64,000 bases of DNA from Arthrobacter sp. Leaf141 (GCF_001424565.1 NZ_LMOL01000019.1:14925-78924); one strand, 5' to 3'; shown: positions 51,146 to 59,928, counted from the first letter of the stretch. The notes: a model not told the origin generated them from the letters alone. Translations and numbers: made by a program.

Positions 51146-51772
51146 TCAACGCATGCCTTCGCGGCGGATTGCGGTGGCAATCGCAGCGGCCCGGGTGTCC
51201 ACTCCGAGCTTGCCGTAGATGTGCGCCAGGTGCGTTTTGACGGTGGCTTCCGAGATAAAAAGCCGCTTGCCCAGCTCCCGGTTGCTCAGGCCTTCGGTGA
51301 GCAGGCTGAGCAGCTCGGCCTCCCGCGGCGTCAGGATCTCCCCGGGGTTGCGCAGCTGCTGGAACAGCCGCGACGCCACCGGGGGACTCATCACGCTTTT
51401 ACCCTCGACGGCGCCGCGGACGGCTGCAAAAATTTCACCCGGTGCCGCGTCCTTGAGCAGGTAGCCCATGGCGCCGGCGTCCACCGCCCGGACAATATCC
51501 GCATCCGAGTCATATGTGGTGAAAACCAGGATGGCCTGCCGGGGGTTGAACGCACGGAGCTGCCGGATGGCCTCGATGCCGTCCATGCCCGCGCCCATTG
51601 CCAGGTCCATCACCACCACCGCAGGCTGGAGTTCCGGCACCAGGGCCAGGGCTTCCTCCCCGGACGCCGCTTCACCCACCACCTCGATGCCGGGCTGGGT
51701 TCCCAGCAACGCCCGCAGTCCGCGGCGCACCACAAGGTGGTCATCCACCAGCAGCACCCGGATGGCCGTCAC
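51146..51772 (-). CDS. Response regulator, NarL/LuxR type (SenR-like)
   Basis: A 208-residue response regulator. Receiver with Asp10/Asp11 and phospho-acceptor Asp56 in AVVVMDLAMG; LuxR-type HTH at about 143-200 with LTPREAELLSLLTEGLSNREL and ISEATVKTHLAHIYGKL. It overlaps the kinase gene by 4 nt. The pair next to a divergent HbpS-like gene matches the SenS/SenR/HbpS redox-sensing arrangement of Streptomyces. Confidence 0.88.
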   Translation of the reverse strand: MTAIRVLLVDDHLVVRRGLRALLGTQPGIEVVGEAASGEEALALVPELQPAVVVMDLAMGAGMDGIEAIRQLRAFNPRQAILVFTTYDSDADIVRAVDAGAMGYLLKDAAPGEIFAAVRGAVEGKSVMSPPVASRLFQQLRNPGEILTPREAELLSLLTEGLSNRELGKRLFISEATVKTHLAHIYGKLGVDTRAAAIATAIRREGMR

Positions 51773-52968
51773 AAGGCACCGCCCCGGTTTTGCTCCGTCA
51801 GCGGGGCGGCCGGCAGCTGGGCTGCGACGATTGTGCCTTCCCCGGGGCCGCTTTCCACTGCGAAAACGCCGCCCAGCTGCTCCACCCGTTGCCGCATGGC
51901 GCGCAGGCCGTACCCGCCCGCGTCCGACGGCGGTGCTGCCGCCAGCGGATCGAAGCCCGCTCCGTCGTCGTAAATGTCCAGGGTGACGGCCCCGGGCAGG
52001 TAACCGAGGGTCACGGTTGCTGCCGTGGCGCCCGCGTGCAGGCGGGTGTTGGCAGCTGCGCTCTGCACCACGCGCAGGAGGGCGTGGCGGACCTCTGCCG
52101 GGACCTCCCGCGGGTCTCCGGTGACCAGTAGCCGGGCCGCGGGCATGTACTGGCGGGCCGCGATCAGCAGGGCCTCGGGCAGGGGCGAAGTGTCCAGGCC
52201 GGGGGACGCCAGTTCATGGATCAGGCTGCGGGTCTCGGAGAGGTTGCTTCGCAGCAGGCCGGTGGCCTGGTGCAGGCCCGCTTTCGCCGCAGGGGCGGGC
52301 CAGGCCCGGTCCGCGGCTTCAAGCAGCAGCAGGCTGCTGGCCAGGCCCTGCGTCACGGTGTCGTGGATCTCCCGGGAGACGCGCTCCCGTTCGGCGATGG
52401 TGCCGGCACGGCGCTCGCTGGCCGCCAGGCCCGCCTGCGCCTGAGAAATTTCCGCGTGCAGGCGAACCTGTTCGTTGGCATCATGCGCGATCCTGTCGTG
52501 GACAAGCGTGAGCATCAGGCCCACGGCCAGCGGGCCCAAAACCATTGCCGGATCCGTGCCGTCGCTGAGCCGGAAGAGCCCCGCGGCCGTGGCAAACGCC
52601 GTGGCGCCGGCCGCGACGTACGCAGCGGTGCCGGTCAAAGCCCGGCGGGCCAGGAAAAAGAGCGCAAAGGAGCACCAGGCGAAGCTGGGCGCCGCGATAA
52701 CCAGGCCGGACCAGACGGCCACGAGTGCGAACATCCACGCCATACCGGGCCGGCCGCGTTCGGCCAGGACGGCGACGGCCGCGTAGAGCAGGCACGCAGC
52801 GGCCGCCAGTCCCAGGACCAGGACGTTGTCCGTGGCGCTGTGCCGCATAAGATACCGCACCGCGGAGGCCACCAGCAGCACAGCGAAACCAAGATGCACG
52901 GCCGCGCCGATGCTGCCCCAGCGGGTGCCGGGAGTGCCGGCGGAGCCGGTGCTGGGGAAGGGAGCCAT
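51769..52968 (-). CDS. Sensor histidine kinase, HisKA_3 type (SenS-like)
   Basis: A 399-residue kinase with five or more N-terminal membrane segments (about residues 22-155), His202 in SREIHDTVTQGLASSLLLLE, and a HATPase domain with LRVVQSAAANTRLHAGA and DIYDDGAGFDP. The start is at MAPFPSTG (52968), as the frame above it is antisense to the HbpS-like gene. Streptomyces SenS is a five-TM kinase that contacts secreted HbpS; similar organisation here suggests it senses heme or redox stress at the surface. Confidence 0.88.
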   Translation of the reverse strand: MAPFPSTGSAGTPGTRWGSIGAAVHLGFAVLLVASAVRYLMRHSATDNVLVLGLAAAACLLYAAVAVLAERGRPGMAWMFALVAVWSGLVIAAPSFAWCSFALFFLARRALTGTAAYVAAGATAFATAAGLFRLSDGTDPAMVLGPLAVGLMLTLVHDRIAHDANEQVRLHAEISQAQAGLAASERRAGTIAERERVSREIHDTVTQGLASSLLLLEAADRAWPAPAAKAGLHQATGLLRSNLSETRSLIHELASPGLDTSPLPEALLIAARQYMPAARLLVTGDPREVPAEVRHALLRVVQSAAANTRLHAGATAATVTLGYLPGAVTLDIYDDGAGFDPLAAAPPSDAGGYGLRAMRQRVEQLGGVFAVESGPGEGTIVAAQLPAAPLTEQNRGGAL

Positions 52969-53033
52969 GAGGTTTTCCGATGCTGTTGCGGGACGTCCCC
53001 TCCATGCTAGGGCGCCGGGTCCGCCCGGGTCTC

Positions 53034-53079
53034 TCAGCCATTTGGCTGATTCCAGGCGCCATAAGTGGCAGCCTGCCAC
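53034..53079. promoter_or_regulatory. Two palindromes in the senS-hbpS divergent promoter
   Basis: TCAGCCA-TT-TGGCTGA (53034-53049) and GTGGCAG-C-CTGCCAC (53065-53079) are perfect 7-bp inverted repeats, 15 nt apart. They lie between the kinase and the HbpS-like gene and are candidate SenR operators. Another dyad GGGACGTCCC occurs at 52990-52999. Confidence 0.62.
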
Positions 53080-53165
53080 AGACCAACGCCCGATGGCAGG
53101 CGTCCGATGCGCCGGAAGGATTGAAGCCAGCACCCGCTCCTCCTCCTCCGACCAAGGGAAACACC

Positions 53166-53768
53166 ATGAAAAAGTCCACAAAAACGTTTGCGGTCGCAGC
53201 CACGGCACTGCTGCTGGCCACCGCCGGCGCCACGGCCGCCGCCAACGCCGGTGCCACCGCGGGGCCCGCTGCAGCCGGGGCCGTTGCCGGCGCTGCAACT
53301 GTTCCCGCGGCCCTCCCGGCGGCTGACGTCCAGCCGGTCCCCGCCAACGCGGTGCAGCAGGACCGGATCACGGCCGGTGTCTCAGCTGCGGCGGTGGGCG
53401 CTGCCCTGGCCAAGTGCCAGGCGGACAAGCTCCCGTTTGTGACGGTGGCGCTGGTGGACCGGTTCGGGACCGTCCAGGCGGTGCTACGGGGCGATAACGC
53501 CGCGGCGCACACCATCGAGGCCGCCAAGCAGAAGGCCTACACCGCCGCCGCGTTCGGTGCCCCCACCAGTGAACTGGCCCGGCGCATCAACGGCCCCGGC
53601 CCGTCCATTGCGGACCTGCCCGGCACGCTCTTCCTGGCCGGCGGCGTGCCCCTGAAGGTCAACGGGGTTTCTGTTGCCGGCATCGGCGTGGGCGGCGCTC
53701 CGGACGGTGCGCTGGATGAGGCCTGCGCATCCGCCGGGGCAGCGGTGCTGGCCGGAACCGGCAAGTAG
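53166..53768 (+). CDS. Secreted heme-degrading/GlcG-type protein, HbpS-like
   Basis: A 200-residue exported protein. Signal peptide MKKSTKTFAVAATALLLATA followed by an Ala-rich region; the mature HbpS/GlcG domain has ITAGVSAAAVGAALAKCQAD, FVTVALVDRFGTVQAVLRG, AKQKAYTAAAFGAPTSEL and GVSVAGIGVGGAPDGALDEACA. In Streptomyces reticuli HbpS binds heme and modulates SenS. Its position, divergent to the SenS/SenR-like genes, supports that role here. Confidence 0.9.
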   Translation: MKKSTKTFAVAATALLLATAGATAAANAGATAGPAAAGAVAGAATVPAALPAADVQPVPANAVQQDRITAGVSAAAVGAALAKCQADKLPFVTVALVDRFGTVQAVLRGDNAAAHTIEAAKQKAYTAAAFGAPTSELARRINGPGPSIADLPGTLFLAGGVPLKVNGVSVAGIGVGGAPDGALDEACASAGAAVLAGTGK

Positions 53769-53778
53769 GCTGGGCGGC

Positions 53779-54519
53779 ATGCGGCACTACCTGACCTGGA
53801 CCCGGCCCCTGGCCTTCGCCCCGCTGGTGGCCGCCGCCGGGCTGGTTTTGTGCCTGTCCGGCTGCGAGGCGGGTTCCTCCTCGCCCGGTACCCCGTCGCC
53901 CGGTGCCGCCACGGCTGAGCCCACAGCCACCCGCCCGGTTCCAGCAGTGCCGGCCCCCTCAGCGGCTGATTCCGGCACTGCGGCTGCACCCGTCACCACT
54001 GCGCCGGTGCGCTCGCCCGACGCCCAGGCGCAGCTGGACCGGGACCTGATTACAGCGGCCAAGGCCAACAACGCGCCCCTGGTGCAGGAACTCATCGGCC
54101 GAGGAGGAAACGTCAATGCCAAGGATGACATCTCGGATTCGGCGTTCCTCTACGCCGGCGCCGAGGGGTTCAACGAGGTGCTCCAGCTGACCCTTGCGGC
54201 AGGGGCCGATGTGGCCAGCACCAACAGGTACGGCGGCACAGCCCTGATCCCGGCCAGCGAGCACGGCCATGTGGAGACGGTGCAACTTCTGCTCGCCGCC
54301 GGGGTCCCCGTCAACCATGTGAACAACCTGGGCTGGACCGCCATGCAGGAAGCGATCCTGCTCAACTCCGGCGGCCCCAACCAGCAGGAAGTGGTGCGGC
54401 TGCTCCTCGCGGCAGGCGCCGACCCCAACATCCGGGATCCGGAAGGCCGCACCGCCCTGCAGAACGCCGAGCGGCTGGGCTTTGGGCAGATTGCAGCCCT
54501 GCTCCGGCCGGCTTCCTAG
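53779..54519 (+). CDS. Ankyrin-repeat lipoprotein
   Basis: A 246-residue secreted lipoprotein: lipobox CLSGC with Cys29 as anchor, a Pro/Ala/Thr linker, then ankyrin repeats from about residue 88 to the end (AAKANNAPLVQELIGRGGNVNA, TALIPASEHGHVETVQLLLAAG, LLAAGADPNIRDPEGRTAL). It should bind a protein outside the membrane. ATG starts 10 nt after the HbpS-like stop, with a -10-like TAGGCT ending 7 nt upstream, so it may also have its own leaderless promoter. It could assist the neighbouring HbpS-like protein, as bacterial ankyrin proteins often sit beside heme/peroxide proteins. Confidence 0.88.
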   Translation: MRHYLTWTRPLAFAPLVAAAGLVLCLSGCEAGSSSPGTPSPGAATAEPTATRPVPAVPAPSAADSGTAAAPVTTAPVRSPDAQAQLDRDLITAAKANNAPLVQELIGRGGNVNAKDDISDSAFLYAGAEGFNEVLQLTLAAGADVASTNRYGGTALIPASEHGHVETVQLLLAAGVPVNHVNNLGWTAMQEAILLNSGGPNQQEVVRLLLAAGADPNIRDPEGRTALQNAERLGFGQIAALLRPAS

Positions 54520-54534
54520 CAGCCGCCCGCCCCG

Positions 54535-54636
54535 CTGACGTTACCCATCTTTGCCGGCCCACGACGGCGGTGCGCCGCCTTTTGAAGGCGGCGCGCCGCC
54601 GTCGTGCTCCCAAGGTGGGGAAGTCCAGTGGCAGGG
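54535..54636. repeat. Palindromic repeat family B, copy 1
   Basis: Core arms CGACGGCGG (left, near 54562) and CCGCCGTCG (right, near 54597) with an inner GCGCCGCC-type stem; flanks TTTGCCGGCCC and GTGGGGAAGTCCAG-GGCA are shared with copy 2 at 58225-58327. It lies exactly between convergent genes and may serve as a bidirectional terminator. Confidence 0.85.
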
Positions 54637-54644
54637 GCGGACGC

Positions 54645-55838
54645 TCAGGTGGCTTCGAGGACGCTGACGTAGTTGGCGATGCCAACCCCGCCCATGTTCT
54701 GCACGGCAGCCCGGCGAGGGGTCGTCAGCTGCATGCCGCCGGCCGTCCCGGTGAGCTGCATGGCGGCGATGACGTGCTGGGACACGCCGGTGGCGCCCAC
54801 CGGATGGCCCTTCGCCTTCAGCCCGCCGGAGACGTTGATGGGCAGTTTGCCGTCTTTGTGGACCCAGCCCTCCCGGACGGCGCGGGCGCCCTGGCCGGGT
54901 TCGGTGAGGCCCATGGCCTCGTACATGATGAGCTCGGCGATGGTGAAGCAGTCGTGGACTTCGGCGAAATCCAGGTCCTCAAGTCCGACGCCGGCCATCC
55001 CCAGGGCGCGCTGCCAGGACATCCGGGTCGCTTCGAAAGCCGTGGGGTCGCGGCGGTCGGCAGGGAAGAAGTCGTTGGCCTGGCCGAAGCCTGCCAGCCG
55101 GACAGGGTCCGTGGCTCCTCCCGTGGGTGCCGTGGACAGGACCACGGCGGCGGCACCGTCCGAGACGGGGGAGCAGTCGGTGCGGCGCAGCGGATCGGCC
55201 ACCATGGGGTTGCGGTCCGAGACGGTGCGGCAGAACTCCTCGCCGAGGTCCTTCCGGAGCTGCGCGTACGGGTTGTCCACACCGTTGCGGTGGTTCTTCG
55301 CGGCGATGGAACCCAGGACGTCACCCAGGTTGCCTGCCTCGCCGTAACGCTTCCCGTAGTGCTTGGCCACCTCCGCAAACAAGCCGGTGAAGCCCGTGCT
55401 GGAAGCCTTACCTGCCATGTCATAGTCCGCGCCGAGGAGGGCCGCGCCCACCACGTCAGCGCCGGCATGGGTCATCTTTTCAGCGCCGATCACCAGCACC
55501 GTCTTCGCCGTTCCGGCCAGCAGGGACTTGGTGCCCTGCTGGAACGCCGCCGAGCCCGAGGCGCATGCGTTTTCCACCCGGGTGGCGGGGACGTTGGCCA
55601 GCTGGTCCGAAACCTGCAGGGCCAGCGAGGACGGGAACGCCAGCGGCATCATGCCGGAGTTGAACTGGCCCAGGTAGATCTCATCGATCCGGCCGGGCTC
55701 GATGCCTGCAATGGTGATCGCCTCGGTGGCCACCTGGACGATGAGGGACTCAAGCGTCTGGTCGGTGAGTTTGCCGAACTGGCTGTGGCCCCACCCGGTG
55801 AGGAGGACGTCCTTGCCGAACTGTTCCTGCAGGCTCAT
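54645..55838 (-). CDS. Acetyl-CoA acetyltransferase/thiolase (SCP-x type)
   Basis: A 397-residue thiolase. Nucleophile Cys92 in [14 protein letters not shown], His in [14 protein letters not shown], and the C-terminal motif [14 protein letters not shown]. The layout is the SCP2/SCP-x thiolase type, without the CxG of degradative thiolases. With the adjacent SCOT subunits it would split acetoacetyl-CoA or a longer ketoacyl-CoA into acetyl-CoA. Overlaps the CoA-transferase B gene by 4 nt. Confidence 0.9.
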   Translation of the reverse strand: MSLQEQFGKDVLLTGWGHSQFGKLTDQTLESLIVQVATEAITIAGIEPGRIDEIYLGQFNSGMMPLAFPSSLALQVSDQLANVPATRVENACASGSAAFQQGTKSLLAGTAKTVLVIGAEKMTHAGADVVGAALLGADYDMAGKASSTGFTGLFAEVAKHYGKRYGEAGNLGDVLGSIAAKNHRNGVDNPYAQLRKDLGEEFCRTVSDRNPMVADPLRRTDCSPVSDGAAAVVLSTAPTGGATDPVRLAGFGQANDFFPADRRDPTAFEATRMSWQRALGMAGVGLEDLDFAEVHDCFTIAELIMYEAMGLTEPGQGARAVREGWVHKDGKLPINVSGGLKAKGHPVGATGVSQHVIAAMQLTGTAGGMQLTTPRRAAVQNMGGVGIANYVSVLEAT

Positions 55839-56509
55839 GCCGGGACTCCTTCACTGTCCAGCGCCACGGCGAAGTCCGCCCCCGTCTTTTCCCGGATCCC
55901 GGCCACGGTGACCCCCGGCGCCAGCCGGGTGAGCGTGAGGAGCCGCCCGCCGCCGTCGTCCGCTGCCGGCAGGTCAAAGACGGCGAGGTCGCTGATGATC
56001 CGGTCCACGCACGCCAGCCCGGTCAGCGGCAGGGTGCATTCCGGCACGATCTTGGCGGTACCGTCCTTGGCGTTGTGTTCGGTCAGGACCACCACGCGCG
56101 GCGTCCCGGCGACCAGGTCCATGGCCCCGCCCATGCCTTTGACCATCTTGCCGGGGATGGTCCAGTTGGCCAGGTCCCCGGCGGCGGAGACCTGCATGGC
56201 CCCGAGGATGGCGACCTTCACGTGGCCGCCCCGGATCATGCCGAAGGAGGTGGCGGAGTCGAAGATGCTGCCGCCCGGGAGCACTGTCACCGTCTGCTTG
56301 CCGGCGTTGATGAGGTCCGCGTCCTCCTCGCCCTCGAACGGGAACGGGCCCATGCCCAGCAGGCCGTTTTCACTTTGTAGGACCACCCGCACGCCCTCGG
56401 GCAGGTTGTTGGCCACCAGCGTGGGGATGCCGATGCCCAGGTTCACGTAGTCGCCGTCGTTCAATTCTTCGGCCGCAATCGCAGCCATCTCATCCCTGGT
56501 CCAGGCCAT
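55835..56509 (-). CDS. 3-oxoacid CoA-transferase subunit B
   Basis: A 224-residue subunit with the catalytic Glu47 in [19 protein letters not shown]. It has [16 protein letters not shown] and the glycine-rich [14 protein letters not shown]. The pair transfers CoA from succinyl-CoA to acetoacetate (or 3-oxoadipate in the beta-ketoadipate branch); the sequence of subunit A is of SCOT type, so acetoacetate is favoured. Confidence 0.9.
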   Translation of the reverse strand: MAWTRDEMAAIAAEELNDGDYVNLGIGIPTLVANNLPEGVRVVLQSENGLLGMGPFPFEGEEDADLINAGKQTVTVLPGGSIFDSATSFGMIRGGHVKVAILGAMQVSAAGDLANWTIPGKMVKGMGGAMDLVAGTPRVVVLTEHNAKDGTAKIVPECTLPLTGLACVDRIISDLAVFDLPAADDGGGRLLTLTRLAPGVTVAGIREKTGADFAVALDSEGVPA

Positions 56510-56545
56510 GGGGTCTCCTTTTGTGTGGGTGGAAGCGGGTGTTGT

Positions 56546-57262
56546 TCAGGCGGGGACGGCTGCGGCGGCGCGTGTCCTGACGGTGCGCTGCTCGATGTCC
56601 TTGACCCGGTTGGCGGCCTGCACCAGGTGCTGGACAAAAACGCCGGGCGTCACAACGTGGTTGGGATCGAGGGCGCCCGGTTCCACCACCACTTCCGCCT
56701 CTGCGATGGTCACCAGCCCTGCTGTGGCCACCACGGGGTTGAAGTTCCGGGCCGTGTAGCGGTACACGAGGTTGCCGTCGGTGTCCGCGGTGTGCGCGTG
56801 GACCAGGGCCACGTCCGCCCGGATGGCGAGCTCGCGGACATAGGTGGCGCCGTCGAAATCCTCCAGCGGTTTGCCCTCGGCCACAAGCGTGCCTACGCCG
56901 GTCCGGGTGTAAAACGCCGGGATGCCCGCGCCGCCGGCGCGCAGCCGCTCCGCGAGGGTTCCCTGCGGGGTGAACTCCACCTCGAGGCGGCCGGCCAGGT
57001 ACTGCTCGGCGAAAAGCTTGTTTTCGCCCACGTAGGAGGCAATAACCTTCCGGACCTGGCCGGATTCGATCAGGATACCCAGCCCCTTCCCGTCCACGCC
57101 CATGTTGTTGGACACCACCGTCAGGTCCCGGACGCCGGAATCCCTGACGGCCTCAATCAGGTCAGCGGGAATACCGCTGAGCCCAAACCCGCCCACGGCC
57201 ACGGTGATCCCGTCCTGCAGGACCCCCGCCAGGGCAGCGGCGGCGGATGTTTGAAGTTTCAT
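56546..57262 (-). CDS. 3-oxoacid CoA-transferase subunit A
   Basis: A 238-residue subunit A. Motifs: DGITVAVGGFGLSGIPADLI, VSNNMGVDGKGLGILIESG, YVGENKLFAEQYLAGRLEVE and FTPQGTLAERLRAGGAGIPAF, close to mammalian succinyl-CoA:3-ketoacid CoA-transferase rather than PcaI. First gene of the SCOT-thiolase operon, divergent from an IclR regulator with two matching operators. Confidence 0.9.
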   Translation of the reverse strand: MKLQTSAAAALAGVLQDGITVAVGGFGLSGIPADLIEAVRDSGVRDLTVVSNNMGVDGKGLGILIESGQVRKVIASYVGENKLFAEQYLAGRLEVEFTPQGTLAERLRAGGAGIPAFYTRTGVGTLVAEGKPLEDFDGATYVRELAIRADVALVHAHTADTDGNLVYRYTARNFNPVVATAGLVTIAEAEVVVEPGALDPNHVVTPGVFVQHLVQAANRVKDIEQRTVRTRAAAAVPA

Positions 57263-57285
57263 GGCGTCTCCTCATTGAGAATGGG

Positions 57286-57302
57286 TATCCATTTTATGGA
57301 CA
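57286..57302. promoter_or_regulatory. IclR-type operator, site 1
   Basis: TATCCATTTTATGGACA, an inverted repeat (TCCAT/ATGGA), immediately upstream of the CoA-transferase A gene. It is the same 17-mer type as site 2. Confidence 0.75.
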
Positions 57303-57405
57303 TTTTGTCTGGAGATGGACGCTACGGGCCGGGCTGAAGCGCTGTCAAGGATGCCAGAAGCCCATTCAGAGCCAGTTTTTACAGTGTGGACGCTACACTG
57401 ACAAC

Positions 57406-57422
57406 TATCCATATTGTGGACA
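57406..57422. promoter_or_regulatory. IclR-type operator, site 2
   Basis: TATCCATATTGTGGACA matches site 1 at 15 of 17 positions (consensus TATCCATWTTRTGGACA) and lies 13 nt upstream of the IclR gene. The 120-bp spacing places one site before each divergent promoter. CAGTGT and ACACTG (57382-57400) form another dyad between them. Confidence 0.75.
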
Positions 57423-57435
57423 GAAAGTTGGAGTT

Positions 57436-58230
57436 ATGAGTAACGGACCCGTGCAGGGAGCCCAGGTTGTCGGCCGGGTCGCCGGACTGCTCCGGCTGGC
57501 CGGACGCAGTGCGGGGGGCATGTCCCTCGCCGGTATGGTCCGGGAATCCGGACTGACCCGGCCAACCGTGCACCGGCTGCTGTCCTCGCTGGCCGCCGAA
57601 GGGCTGCTGGACCACGACCCCGCCACCGGCAACTGGACGCTGGGGCCGGAAATCCTGCTGATGGGTTCGGTGGCTGCGACCCGATTCCCGTTGGAGGACC
57701 TGGCCCGCCCCGGCCTGCGCCGGCTGGCCGAGGCCACGGGGGAGAGTGCGTTCTTCTCCATCCGGCGGGGCACGGAAACTGTGTGCCTGCTGCGGGAGGA
57801 AGGCAGCTTCCCGGTCCGCTCCTTTGTGCTGCATGAGGGCGTCCGGTTCCCGTTGGGGGTGGCATCGGCCGGGACGGCGATCATGGCCTTCCTCCCCGAA
57901 TCCGAGAAGGCGGAGCTGCTGGGAAACTGGCCCGCCCACGCAGGAACGTTCGCCGACCACCACACTCCGGCGGTGGTCCGGGACAACCTGGCCAGGACCC
58001 GGCAGGCCGGCTATTCGGTCAATCCCGGGCTGGTCCTGGAAGGCAGCTGGGGCATGGGAGCGGCCGTCTTCGACAGGTCCGGCCAGCCTGCGTGGGCGTT
58101 ATCCCTGACCGGCATTGAGCAGCGGTTCCGCAGCGGGCGCCAGGAGGAACTGGGCGGACTGTTGATGGCGGAGGCGCACCGGATCAGCCAGCAGCTCGCC
58201 GGCGGGGACCCCGGCCAGCCGCCCCGCTGA
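57436..58230 (+). CDS. IclR family regulator of the SCOT-thiolase operon
   Basis: A 264-residue IclR regulator. wHTH with MSLAGMVRESGLTRPTVHRLL (about 29-49) and the effector domain with LPLGVASAGTAIMAFL-type pocket text, GYSVNPGLVLEGSWGMGAAV. The start MSNGPVQG follows TTGGAGTT. It sits divergent from the CoA-transferase genes and should control them through the paired 17-bp sites. Confidence 0.9.
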   Translation: MSNGPVQGAQVVGRVAGLLRLAGRSAGGMSLAGMVRESGLTRPTVHRLLSSLAAEGLLDHDPATGNWTLGPEILLMGSVAATRFPLEDLARPGLRRLAEATGESAFFSIRRGTETVCLLREEGSFPVRSFVLHEGVRFPLGVASAGTAIMAFLPESEKAELLGNWPAHAGTFADHHTPAVVRDNLARTRQAGYSVNPGLVLEGSWGMGAAVFDRSGQPAWALSLTGIEQRFRSGRQEELGGLLMAEAHRISQQLAGGDPGQPPR

Positions 58231-58327
58231 GTCTCCCCGGCTTTGCCGGCCCCCGACGGCGGCGTGCCGGCTTATCGGGCCAACCCGCCGCCGTCGGGCA
58301 CCAAAGATGGGGAATTCCAGCGGCAAG
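58225..58327. repeat. Palindromic repeat family B, copy 2
   Basis: Core arms CCCGACGGCGG (near 58252) and CCGCCGTCGGG (near 58287), flanks TTTGCCGGCCC and GATGGGGAATTCCAG-GGCA shared with copy 1. It overlaps the last codons of the IclR gene and again lies between convergent genes (IclR and nadE). The internal loop differs from copy 1. Confidence 0.85.
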
Positions 58328-58338
58328 TCAGCCCTGGC

Positions 58339-59163
58339 CTACTGCTTCCACCAGGAGTCGAAGATGGTCACCGGAACGGTGCGCTTGTGGCGGGTCCGCA
58401 GGTACTTCTGCTCGATGGCCTCCGCCGCCGCTTCCGGAATCTCCCGGCCCTCAAGGTAGTCATCGATCTGGTCATAGGTCAGGCCCAGTTCGTCCTCGTC
58501 GGTACGGCCGGGAGTGCCGTCCAGCAGGTCCGCGGTGGGCACCTTTTCCCAGACCCGCGCCGGGGCGCCGAGCTCGGCCAGCAGTGCCCGGTTCTGCCGT
58601 TTGTTCAGGCCGAACAGCGGCAGGATGTCGGCCCCGCCGTCGCCGTACTTGGTGAAGAACCCGGTGACGGACTCGGCGCCGTGGTCAGTGCCGATCACCA
58701 GGTAGTTGTGCTCACCGGCCAGGGCATACTGGGCGATCATCCGGGTCCGGGCCTTGGTGTTGCCCTTGTGGAAGTCGGAAATTCCACTTCCCACCGTCTT
58801 TTCGAACTCATCCTCGAAGCCGTCCACGGCCGCGGAAATGTTGAAGGTCCACTCCGTTTTGGCCTTGATGAAGTCCAACGCAGCCTGCGCGTCCGCCTCG
58901 TCATGCTGGACACCGTAGGGGAGCCTGACCGCCACAAAATTGGCTTCCAGGCCCTCGGCCTCAAGTTCCTGGACGGCCAACTGCGCCAGCCGGCCCGCCA
59001 GCGACGAGTCCAGCCCGCCGGAAATGCCGAGCACAAAGCCCTTGGTGGAGGTGGCGCGGAGGTATTCCTTCAGGAACGTCACGCGCCGGCGCACCTCCCC
59101 GGCGGGATCAATCCGGGGCAGCACGCCCATTTCTTCGATGATGGTGGCCTGGAGTTCGCGCAT
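58339..59163 (-). CDS. nadE: NAD+ synthase, ammonia-dependent
   Basis: A 274-residue NAD synthetase. ATP-pyrophosphatase P-loop [14 protein letters not shown] at residues 44-57; NAAD-binding and [33 protein letters not shown] follow. No glutaminase domain, so it uses ammonia; length equals E. coli Nad[14 protein letters not shown] is the start; minus-strand TAGGCT ends 7 nt before it (leaderless candidate). Confidence 0.96.
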   Translation of the reverse strand: MRELQATIIEEMGVLPRIDPAGEVRRRVTFLKEYLRATSTKGFVLGISGGLDSSLAGRLAQLAVQELEAEGLEANFVAVRLPYGVQHDEADAQAALDFIKAKTEWTFNISAAVDGFEDEFEKTVGSGISDFHKGNTKARTRMIAQYALAGEHNYLVIGTDHGAESVTGFFTKYGDGGADILPLFGLNKRQNRALLAELGAPARVWEKVPTADLLDGTPGRTDEDELGLTYDQIDDYLEGREIPEAAAEAIEQKYLRTRHKRTVPVTIFDSWWKQ

Positions 59164-59237
59164 GCCACCCAGCCTAGCCAGCAATGTCAACAGCACCCAA
59201 CCTCCTGCACCGGCCGGCCCCGACTAAACTGGAGCCC

Positions 59238-59822
59238 ATGACTTCACCCCGTGACACTGCCGCAGACGCTGCCGCCGCCCGCACCCGCCTCCTCGAACTG
59301 ATCAAGGAACTCGCCGTGGTCCGCGGCAAGGTGATCCTCTCCAGCGGCGCCGAAGCCGACTACTACATCGACCTGCGCCGCATTACCCTGCACCACGAGG
59401 CCGCCAAGCTGGTGGGCCAGGTCATGCTGGGCCTGGTGGACGACGCCGGCATCAGCTTCGAGTGCGCCGGTGGCCTGACCATGGGCGCCGACCCCGTGGG
59501 CACCGCCGTGATGCACTCCGCCGTTGACGCGGGACGCACCGTCGACGCGTTTGTGGTCCGCAAGGCGCAGAAGTCCTATGGCATGGGCCGGCAGGTGGAA
59601 GGCCCCTCAGTGGAAGGCCGGAACGTGCTGGTACTTGAGGACACCTCCACCACCGGCGGGTCGGCGCTGGCCGCCGTCGAGGGTGTGCGGAAGGCCGGCG
59701 GCAACGTGGTGGCAGTCGCCGTCATCGTGGACCGGGACACCGGCGCCAAGGAAAAGATCGAAGCCGAAACCGGCGTCCCTTACCTGTTCGCGTTCGGCAA
59801 GGACGAGCTGGGACTTTCCTAG
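59238..59822 (+). CDS. pyrE: Orotate phosphoribosyltransferase
   Basis: A 194-residue OPRTase of pyrimidine synthesis, converting orotate and PRPP to OMP. PRPP motif VLVLEDTSTTGGSALAAVEGV and RKAQKSYGMGRQVEG loop; YYIDLRRITLHHEA near residue 45. It stands alone, away from other pyr genes. -10-like TAAACT ends 7 nt before the ATG. Confidence 0.95.
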   Translation: MTSPRDTAADAAAARTRLLELIKELAVVRGKVILSSGAEADYYIDLRRITLHHEAAKLVGQVMLGLVDDAGISFECAGGLTMGADPVGTAVMHSAVDAGRTVDAFVVRKAQKSYGMGRQVEGPSVEGRNVLVLEDTSTTGGSALAAVEGVRKAGGNVVAVAVIVDRDTGAKEKIEAETGVPYLFAFGKDELGLS

Positions 59823-59827
59823 CCGGC

Positions 59828-59857
59828 GCCGGCCGGGCACTACGTTGCCCGGCCGGC
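59828..59857 (+). terminator. Perfect stem-loop after pyrE
   Basis: GCCGGCCGGGCA and TGCCCGGCCGGC form a perfect 12-bp stem with loop CTACGT, 6 nt beyond the pyrE stop, without a T-run. Confidence 0.6.
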
Positions 59858-59928
59858 GGGGTTGGCCTGGGGCTGCCCGCTGATTTATCATGTGCTTTAC
59901 CCGTGCGTAGCCCTTGGAGAACGTGACC

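Noticed and set aside
54570..56450. Plus-strand frame of about 620 codons opposite thiolase and CoA-transferase
   Set aside because: Antisense of well-supported genes, begins inside the palindromic repeat.
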